A stretch of 41,395 bases of DNA. Source: Candidatus Omnitrophota bacterium. GTDB lineage: Bacteria; Omnitrophota; Gorgyraeia; Gygaellales; JAQTUX01. The notes under the pieces are model-generated. The model did no database searches, was not told the DNA's origin, and saw only the letters and a list, made by a program, of their open reading frames with translations. The stretch is taken from assembly GCA_028707125.1 (NCBI GenBank), contig JAQTUX010000001.1, forward strand, positions 886,528 to 927,922, written 5' to 3'. Positions 34,572 through 41,395 of this stretch are shown here, one piece after another (the first letter of the stretch is position 1; every line of letters begins with the position of its first letter). The position numbers and the translations under genes were made by a program.

Positions 34572-37500
34572 ATGATGAAAAAATTAATGAAGGTAATAGA
34601 TTTATTGCTGGTCATTTTGCTGCTTTGTCCGCCGCACTATGTGCGCGCCTTACCCGAAGGCGAGGCAGTGGTTTCAGGCAGCGCCGATTTCAGTTATCCC
34701 GATGCCAATACCATGAATATTACCACTTCGGACAGGGTCATCATTGATTACCAGAGTTTCAGCATTGCCCAGCCGGAGACAGTCCGGTTTATCCAGCCGT
34801 CGGGCAGTTCCGTGGCGTTAAACAGGGTCAGGGGAGGCGACCCTTCTACTATATTAGGAAGCTTACTTGCCAACGGCAAGATATTCCTGATCAATCCCAA
34901 CGGTATCTTATTTGGTGCGAACGCGAGGGTTGACGCGGCAGGTTTAGTGGCGTCGACTCTGGATATATCTAACGAGGATTTTCTTGAGGGCAGGTTGAAT
35001 TTTCAGGGGGTTGGCGGCTACATTATAAATCAGGGTATTCTTACCGCCAAGCCGGGCGGTTACATCTGCCTTCTTTCAGGCGCGGTAGATAATCAGGGCG
35101 CGATACAAACGGTCTTAGGCACGGTAGTTTTGGCATCGGGAGAGAAAGCAACTTTAAACCTGGATGATTTAGGCCAGATCAGCGTGGTAATTGATGAGTC
35201 GGTGAAACAGGAGGTTTTCGGCCCTGACGGAGAGAAGCAGAACGACGCGGTGAAAAATTCAGGCACGATCAGCGCGGCCGGCGGCATCGTCACTCTGACC
35301 GCAAAGGCATTGAACGATGTTTTTGACCACGCTATAAATAATTCCGGAAGGATTGAGGCAAAGTCGCTGGTAGAAAGAAACGGAGAGGTGGAATTGGTTT
35401 CTGAAGGCAGCGGCATCGTTCAAAACACAGGTGACATTGAGGTGTCTGGCGTTGATGAGGCAGTAAATGGCGGAAGCGTATTAATGCAGGGAGAGCGCGT
35501 AGGACAGTTTGGAAAAATCGAAGCCGGTGCCGTGAGTGGAGATGGCGGCAACATCGAGCTATTAGGAAATGATGTGGTTGCGTTGGGTTCTAATAGCGTA
35601 ACCAGTGCCAATACTCAGATAAGCGGCAACGGTGGAAACATTATCATATTAGGCAAACAGCATGCCTTGGTTTGGCTTGATGCTGTAATCGTTGCTTTGG
35701 GTGGAGCTATCTGGGGAGACGGCGGTTTTATAGAAACTTCCGGGAATCGTTTGGAAATATATAGCGTGCCTGATGTAAGCGCGCCAAATGGTTCTGGCGG
35801 TACCTGGCTTCTTGACCCGGAAGACATTAATATTACTAATGTTCAGGCGAATATTACTCAAGCCGGCGCAGGTGATCCCGGCCCCATTTCTTTTACGCCT
35901 ACCAGCGCCGATACCGCGACAACCTTAGATGTTAATAACATTATTACTGCCTTAAATAACGGCTCTAATGTTACCGTAAACACGGCAAGCGGTGGCACAG
36001 CTACTACCGGCATAATTACGGTGAGTTCCGCAATTGCCAAGACAGCCGACGGCGGCAGCGGTGACGGTTCAACACTGACCCTTACTGCAAATGATGATAT
36101 TGTGGTGAATGATACGATCAGCTCAAGTTCCGGCAAATTGAACTTAGTTTTTAGCGCTGCTGATCTGATAGACATAAATTCTGCTATTACGACTAACGGA
36201 GGCAGTTTTAGCTCTACCAGTAAAGACTTTTCTCTCGATGTAAGCATAGACACCGGTATAGGCGATATAGAATTTCTTCCTTTGAGCAACAACACAATAG
36301 AGATAGGTAATGTCCCGGGAAGCTATGACTTTACTTTGGATAACGAAGAAATAAGCAGAGTAACTACAACCGGAACAGTTACCATAGGAGATGATAATTC
36401 TGGCAGTATTAGTGTTAATATCGACCCTTCTCTTGATTTAGATTTTACCAAACTTACTTTGATTTCTGGTAATACTATTAATGATGTTGACGCAACTACG
36501 GCGATAGCCATTGATACCTTATCGTTATTTGGTTCAGCCATCGGTACGAGTTCAAATCCTCTAAATACTGAAGTTAACAAGATAACCAAGGCAGAATCCA
36601 GAAACGGTTCAATCTACATTACTAATAACGGTAACTTAAATCTGTCCGAAGCACTTGTTGCAGGCACGGGCACAGAAGATATCTCTATTGTTACTTCCGG
36701 AGACCTGACTTTGGGTTCATTAATTTCTCCGGATACCATTACCTTAGATATCGGTGGTTTAATCTTGGATGGAAATGATGATTCTGTAAATATCGATTCT
36801 ATAGCATTCAACATCCTTTCAGCGACCGATGTGGGGGAATCAGATAATATTTTAGACACGGCTGTTGATGTCATAGATGTTAATGTTACCGGAAGCATAT
36901 ATCTAAAGGACGAAGATGATATAGCCATAGATTCAATTTATACCGATGGCAATGTGAACATTTATACGCCAGGCGCCATAACTAGATCTGGCAGTGGTAC
37001 CGTTAGAGGAGTAAAGGTAAAACTAAATGCTAATAAAATCGGTAGTTCAAATGCAGGACTTACTATAACTGGGGAATTTGAGGAAAATGTGCCCCCCGGT
37101 GATCCTGAGGGCAGTTCAGACCATATCGTAAGCATCTGGTCCAATGATAACACTATAACTATTTCTTGGCCGGCAGTAACTGATCCCGGTTACCCATCAA
37201 CCGGGGTATATGGTTATTATTATGTCTGGGATACCTCTCCGAATACTGTCGTTACTCCCAGCAATGGCATCTATACTGCCAATACGACGATTACCAGTCA
37301 TCCACTTAGCGACGGCACCGCGCATTATTTTCATGTTATCGCCGTAGACAATTCTGACAATTATTCAGCGGACCAAAACGACTTAGGCCCATTCTACTTG
37401 AATGGTACAGTCAGTTCCAGCCAGCCGCTTAATTATTCCGCGAATCCGGCGAGGGCATTTGATAATATGGCCTTATCTTTGGTGAATTACAGGGTGGGTT

Positions 37501-37658
37501 CTTTTAATCCGAACCCGACATTTTATTTTTATCATCCCATAATAGACATAGATAACTCGGCATTTTCCAATTTGATTATGGATAGCGACGCTTATGAATT
37601 TATTGAGGACTCTTTGAAGCTCAAGAAGTCCCTTCCGATATATTTTGGCGCTCCGTAG
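34572..37658 (+). CDS. TpsA exoprotein with filamentous-haemagglutinin TPS domain
   Basis: 1028 residues. A signal peptide (about 1-26, ending VRA) leads into a TPS secretion domain (about 27-280) with VIIDYQSFSIAQPETVRFIQPSGSSVALNRV and the hallmark NPNGI at 108-112 (FLINPNGILFGANARVDAAGL). The middle (about 280-830) is Asn/Asp/Thr/Ser-rich and repetitive, fitting a right-handed beta helix. Residues about 845-945 look like a fibronectin type III domain (TITISWPAVTDP ... AHYFHVIAVDNSDNYSADQND), which is unusual for a TpsA tail. It is short for the family, where proteins often exceed 1500 residues. The product is probably displayed or released at the surface. A 6-bp hairpin with a T-run follows. 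Confidence 0.92.
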   Translation: MMKKLMKVIDLLLVILLLCPPHYVRALPEGEAVVSGSADFSYPDANTMNITTSDRVIIDYQSFSIAQPETVRFIQPSGSSVALNRVRGGDPSTILGSLLANGKIFLINPNGILFGANARVDAAGLVASTLDISNEDFLEGRLNFQGVGGYIINQGILTAKPGGYICLLSGAVDNQGAIQTVLGTVVLASGEKATLNLDDLGQISVVIDESVKQEVFGPDGEKQNDAVKNSGTISAAGGIVTLTAKALNDVFDHAINNSGRIEAKSLVERNGEVELVSEGSGIVQNTGDIEVSGVDEAVNGGSVLMQGERVGQFGKIEAGAVSGDGGNIELLGNDVVALGSNSVTSANTQISGNGGNIIILGKQHALVWLDAVIVALGGAIWGDGGFIETSGNRLEIYSVPDVSAPNGSGGTWLLDPEDINITNVQANITQAGAGDPGPISFTPTSADTATTLDVNNIITALNNGSNVTVNTASGGTATTGIITVSSAIAKTADGGSGDGSTLTLTANDDIVVNDTISSSSGKLNLVFSAADLIDINSAITTNGGSFSSTSKDFSLDVSIDTGIGDIEFLPLSNNTIEIGNVPGSYDFTLDNEEISRVTTTGTVTIGDDNSGSISVNIDPSLDLDFTKLTLISGNTINDVDATTAIAIDTLSLFGSAIGTSSNPLNTEVNKITKAESRNGSIYITNNGNLNLSEALVAGTGTEDISIVTSGDLTLGSLISPDTITLDIGGLILDGNDDSVNIDSIAFNILSATDVGESDNILDTAVDVIDVNVTGSIYLKDEDDIAIDSIYTDGNVNIYTPGAITRSGSGTVRGVKVKLNANKIGSSNAGLTITGEFEENVPPGDPEGSSDHIVSIWSNDNTITISWPAVTDPGYPSTGVYGYYYVWDTSPNTVVTPSNGIYTANTTITSHPLSDGTAHYFHVIAVDNSDNYSADQNDLGPFYLNGTVSSSQPLNYSANPARAFDNMALSLVNYRVGSFNPNPTFYFYHPIIDIDNSAFSNLIMDSDAYEFIEDSLKLKKSLPIYFGAP

Positions 37659-37681
37659 ATCTTTTTGAAGGGGATTGCCTG

Positions 37682-37708
37682 CCTTCTCTAATTAAGAAGG
37701 TTTTTATT
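37682..37708 (+). terminator. Weak rho-independent terminator after tpsA
   Basis: CCTTCT (37682-37687), a 7-base loop, AGAAGG (37695-37700), then TTTTTATT. The short stem suggests partial termination, so some transcripts could continue into the large gene at 37760. Confidence 0.6.
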
Positions 37709-37759
37709 AACCGTGTTTCTTAAATACTTTGTAAAAGTTTTCCGTAAAAAAACAGAGAG

Positions 37760-40700
37760 ATGATGAAGGGTACTTTCAAGAAAAGCACAATATTATTCAG
37801 CGTTCTGTTTTTCGGCTTGATGGCTGCAAGCGCTCTGGCAGCGCCTGTGGCGGATATTGTAAGCGGTCCAAGCGGCACGGTCAATAGTAGTTCGGCCGAT
37901 TTCACTATCGGCGGATCAGGTATAACGCAATATAAATATAATCTTGACGATTCTGATAATCTTGAGGAGAATTATCAAGGTCCATTTGATATTAATCAGC
38001 ATATTATTGAATCTAATCTTTCGGATGGCCCACATCATTTACGTATAATAGGATTTGATGGTGTAGAGTGGCAGGATTATGCAACTTCAGCTACTGAAAG
38101 AATCTGGAATATTGATACAACACCGCCTATAGCAGTAATTACTAGAACATCGCCTTTAGCAGATCTTACCAACTCTACAACTGCAACTATCACCGTCAGC
38201 GAAACAGATACGTTAGGTAAGCCAGTTATATCTTATAAATATCGGCTCGATAGCGGATTGTATTCGGGCGAGCGCTTTGTCAGTACTACCCCTGATTTCA
38301 CGATTTCTGACATTTCAGACGGCAGCCACAAAGTATATGTAATAGGTAAGGACAATGTAGGCAACTGGCAGACGACCCCCACCGAGACATCTTCATGGAC
38401 GGTGGATACTACCGGCCCCACAGTGTCGTTGACCAGCTCTGCCCCTGCGAATACCAATACCTCGCCCATACCGGTTACAGCCACATTTAACGAGAATGTA
38501 TCTGATTTTGTGCTTGGCGATATAACTATAGGTAACGGCAACGCCAGTAACTTAGCAGGGGGGCCGACTGTATATACCTTTGATGTTACCCCTACAGTAG
38601 ACGGGACAGTTACAATAGACATATTAGCAGGAGTGGCAACGGACAGTTTAGGCAATTCTAATTCAGCGGCTGCACAGCTGTCGCGTAATTATGATACAGG
38701 CGATCCTGCTCCAGTATTAAGCTCGGCAGCTCCTAACCCGACCAATACATCGCCCATACCTGTAAGCGTAAACTTCGGTGAAAGCGTTACGGGTTTTGCG
38801 ATAGGAGACATAACCGTAGGCAATGGTGCCGCCTCTAACCTTGCAGGCGGACCCGCGGTTTATACCTTTGATGTCACTCCCACGGCAGACGGAGCAGTTA
38901 CCGTAGATATAGCAGCAGGGGTGGCGCAGGACCTGGCAGGCAATACTAGTTTGGTAGCAACGCAGCTCTCGCGTACCTATGACGGGACTGTGCCAACCGT
39001 AGTTTTGACTAGCGCCGCGCCTAATCCGACTAACACCTCGCCCATACCTGTAACAGCTACTTTCAGCGAAAATGTCACTGGATTCACAGAGGGCGAAATA
39101 ACCATAGGTAACGGCAGCGTTGTCGGTGGCAGCTTGGCTGGCGGACCAGATGTTTATACTTTTAATGTTACCCCTGCAGGAGATGGCGCAGTTACAGTAA
39201 ACATAAACGCAGGAGTAGCACAGGATTCAGCAGGCAACAACAATACCGCTGCAGCACAATTATCGCGCACCTATGATAATACAGATCCGGTCGCGACCTT
39301 AAGTGCGCCTTCGGCAGTAAACGGCGCATTCACTCTTACAGTTGACTTCAGCGAGAACGTCACCGGCTTCGCTGAAACAGACATATCGGTAACCAACGGT
39401 ACCAAGGGGCTGGACTTCACCGCGGTAAGCGCCAAGCAGTACACCATAACCATTACACCTACGGCAGACCCCGTGGATTTAAGCGTGGCAGTAGGCGCAG
39501 GCCAGGATGCCGCGGGCAACGACTCAACAGCAGACAGCATATCGGTTGCCTATGATAATACCAAGCCGACTCCAGTGCTCACTACCCCAGAGAACCCGAC
39601 CAATGATGATCCATTTATAGTCACAGTCAACTTCGGCGAGGCGGTCAACGGCTTTATAGCAGCCGATATAGATGTAGTAGGCGCGACCAAGGGCGCCTTC
39701 ACAGGAGTAGACGGCGACTCAAGCTACACAATCAGCCTGGCGCCCACAGCAGGTATAGTCACAGTGAATGTGGCGGCTGATGTTGCAGCCGACCTCGTGG
39801 GAAATACCAACAACGTTGCAGTGCAATTATCCGTTACCTATGACGCAGCCGGGCCTACACCCGTATTAAGTTCAACCGCGCCTGATCCGACAAATACATC
39901 ACCTATTCCTGTAATCGTGAACTTCGGTGAGTCCGTAAGCGGCTTTGCGCTTGGAGATATCACCGTAGGCAACGGTGCCGCAGGCAACTTAGCAGGCGGA
40001 CCAGCTGCTTATACATTTGATGTAACACCGGCAGGGCAGGGAGTTGTAACTATCAATATAGCAGCAGGCGTTGCTGCTGACCTGGCAGGCAACAACAATA
40101 ATGTCGCCGCGCAGTTATCACGCACCTACGATGGAGATCAGCCAACCGTGACGTTATCTACTACCGCACTCAACCCAACCAACACCTCGCCCATACCGGT
40201 GACCGCCACATTCAGCGAGGATGTGACCGGATTCGTAGTGGGCGATATCATCGTAGGCAACGGCACAGCGGGTAATTTCGCGGGAGGCCCTAAAGTATAT
40301 ACCTTTAGTGTAACGCCCTCAGGGCAGGGGGCAGTAACCATAGATATAGCAGCAGGAGTGGCTACTGATGGCGTTAATAATAATCAGGCAGCAGTGCAGC
40401 TTAGCCGCACCTATGATAATGTTGTTCCCAGTACCTCGGGACACTCGCCGGCCAAGAATGCAACAGGCGTGGCCAGGGACACCAATATTGTCTTACATAT
40501 ATTGGATGCAGGCGCGGGGGTTAACCAGTCCACCATCACCATGACAGTGGAAGGGAGCAATGTCACCGGTTCGCTCGCTATAGCCGGCTCTGCAGCAGAC
40601 TATACGGTTACCTATAATCCTGCTGCGGACTTTGCCTATGATCAGGTAGTGGATGTGGTGGTGAATGCCTCGGATAGCGCAGGCAATCCCATGGGGTCTG

Positions 40701-41395
40701 ATTCTTACTCTTTCACCGTTACATCAGCGCCGCCGCCGCCCGATACAACGGCTCCAAGCGTATCCAGCAGGTCTCCTTCATCAGGCGCAACCGATGTTGC
40801 CAAGGATACCAATATCGTAATACATTTAGTTGATTCCGGCTCAGGCGTTAACCAGTCCAGCATAGTGATGACGGTAGAGGGTGCGGGCGTCAGCCCGACA
40901 ATAAGCGGCTCAGGCGCAGATACTACCGTGACCTATGATCCTCCCGCAGATTTTGCATACAGCCAGGTAGTAGATGTGACCATTACCGCCTCAGACACTG
41001 CAGGCAATGCCATGGCATCACCAGATAGCTACTCATTCACCATACAGGCGCCGCCTGACACCACTCGTCCTACGATCACCACTCTGACTACGACCGCATC
41101 AGAGCCGACCAGCTCAGCAAGCATACCTGTAACTCTGACCTTTAGTGAAAGCGTCACAGGCCTGCTTGCCACAGAGATCAGCGTTACCAACGGCTCTGTC
41201 TCAGGCTTCTCAGGCTCAGGGGCAAACTACAGCTTTACCGTCACCGCCTCAGCAGCAGGGGTAGTGAGCATAAAGATACCCGAAGGCGTTGCCCAGGATG
41301 CCTCAGCCAATACCAACACAGAATCAGTAACGCTCTCGCGCACGTATTCGCCGGCGCCTCCTGACACGACTCGTCCTACGATCACCTCATTGACC
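37760..41395 (+). CDS. Very large secreted Ig-repeat protein, cut by the window end
   Basis: From the ATG at 37760 (a second ATG follows at 37763) the frame has no stop for 1212 codons to the window edge. A signal peptide (about 1-27, ending ALA before APVAD) is followed by two YKY-LD/LSDG-type domains (about 28-125 and 126-215, the second ending GKDNVGNW), then about 95-residue Ig-like repeats of Big_12 type starting near 217, 315, 410, 508, 601, 696 and 792. Their common text is APNPTNTSPIPVT-TF-E-VTGF ... YTFDVTP ... AAQLSRTYD. Two different Ig-like units (ARDTNIVLHILDAGAGVNQS) start near 888 and 995, then Big_12-like units resume near 1100 and 1202. The C-terminus and any sorting domain are outside the window. 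It is probably an adhesin or surface stalk. Confidence 0.9.
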   Translation, partial: MMKGTFKKSTILFSVLFFGLMAASALAAPVADIVSGPSGTVNSSSADFTIGGSGITQYKYNLDDSDNLEENYQGPFDINQHIIESNLSDGPHHLRIIGFDGVEWQDYATSATERIWNIDTTPPIAVITRTSPLADLTNSTTATITVSETDTLGKPVISYKYRLDSGLYSGERFVSTTPDFTISDISDGSHKVYVIGKDNVGNWQTTPTETSSWTVDTTGPTVSLTSSAPANTNTSPIPVTATFNENVSDFVLGDITIGNGNASNLAGGPTVYTFDVTPTVDGTVTIDILAGVATDSLGNSNSAAAQLSRNYDTGDPAPVLSSAAPNPTNTSPIPVSVNFGESVTGFAIGDITVGNGAASNLAGGPAVYTFDVTPTADGAVTVDIAAGVAQDLAGNTSLVATQLSRTYDGTVPTVVLTSAAPNPTNTSPIPVTATFSENVTGFTEGEITIGNGSVVGGSLAGGPDVYTFNVTPAGDGAVTVNINAGVAQDSAGNNNTAAAQLSRTYDNTDPVATLSAPSAVNGAFTLTVDFSENVTGFAETDISVTNGTKGLDFTAVSAKQYTITITPTADPVDLSVAVGAGQDAAGNDSTADSISVAYDNTKPTPVLTTPENPTNDDPFIVTVNFGEAVNGFIAADIDVVGATKGAFTGVDGDSSYTISLAPTAGIVTVNVAADVAADLVGNTNNVAVQLSVTYDAAGPTPVLSSTAPDPTNTSPIPVIVNFGESVSGFALGDITVGNGAAGNLAGGPAAYTFDVTPAGQGVVTINIAAGVAADLAGNNNNVAAQLSRTYDGDQPTVTLSTTALNPTNTSPIPVTATFSEDVTGFVVGDIIVGNGTAGNFAGGPKVYTFSVTPSGQGAVTIDIAAGVATDGVNNNQAAVQLSRTYDNVVPSTSGHSPAKNATGVARDTNIVLHILDAGAGVNQSTITMTVEGSNVTGSLAIAGSAADYTVTYNPAADFAYDQVVDVVVNASDSAGNPMGSDSYSFTVTSAPPPPDTTAPSVSSRSPSSGATDVAKDTNIVIHLVDSGSGVNQSSIVMTVEGAGVSPTISGSGADTTVTYDPPADFAYSQVVDVTITASDTAGNAMASPDSYSFTIQAPPDTTRPTITTLTTTASEPTSSASIPVTLTFSESVTGLLATEISVTNGSVSGFSGSGANYSFTVTASAAGVVSIKIPEGVAQDASANTNTESVTLSRTYSPAPPDTTRPTITSLT

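Noticed and set aside
38233-40341. Antisense reading frames over the Ig-repeat gene
   Set aside because: They recur at the repeat spacing, are rich in Val/Thr/Pro and are mirror images of the + strand repeats, not independent genes.
38408-41395. Regular repeats as a CRISPR array
   Set aside because: The period is about 285-300 bases, the repeats vary and the whole stretch is one open reading frame.

Overview
The window reads as one stretch of a diderm bacterial chromosome. Genes are densely packed, nearly all on the + strand, and many overlap by 1-35 bases. An outer-membrane two-partner-secretion transporter, MreBCD/RodA, type IV pilus or type II secretion-like PilB/PilC proteins and large multi-domain exoproteins together suggest a little-cultured diderm lineage. 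Candidatus Omnitrophota (OP3) or a relative is my best guess from general resemblance. This is inference; no 16S or other taxonomic marker was compared.

Layout. (1) 1-3512: the tail of an unknown gene, a 213-nt multi-hairpin element, rluD, a coiled-coil membrane protein and aroA. (2) 3517-10430: a rod-shape operon with its own TTGACA/TATATT promoter: mreB-mreC-mreD-mrdA-rodA, then a B12-binding-type radical SAM protein. (3) 10449-18697: a promoter and a surface-machine cluster: a membrane GGDEF-like protein with a degenerate signature, a stand-alone MshEN domain, two consecutive PilB/GspE ATPases, a pseudo-receiver/HD-GYP protein, PilC/GspF and dinB. (4) 18718-19494: a tiny promoter-ORF(15 aa)-terminator unit, a second hairpin element, a possible DUF302 protein and a palindromic repeat. 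(5) 19504-32747: a long housekeeping run: recG (probably leaderless), rsmD, coaD, rpmF, plsX-fabH-fabD-fabG-acpP-fabF, leuC-leuD-leuB, asd, truA. (6) 32768-41395: a promoter followed by tpsB, tpsA and a very large secreted protein built of Ig-like repeats, which stays open to the right edge of the window.

How the parts fit. Region 2 builds the lateral wall. Region 5 makes malonyl-ACP-dependent fatty acids and phospholipid precursors, leucine and aspartate-family amino acids, and carries repair and RNA-modification genes. Region 3 looks like a pilus or secretion motor under nucleotide second-messenger control in which several sensory domains have lost their usual catalytic or phosphoacceptor residues. 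Region 6 is an adhesion/exoprotein locus.

The most interesting points are the degenerate signalling set around two PilB motors, the 15-codon transcription unit, the TPS pair followed by a giant Ig-repeat protein, and the recurring hairpin elements that share an AGCGAGGGAA string. No rRNA, tRNA, CRISPR array or transposase was seen. No gene-free stretch exceeds 300 bases.
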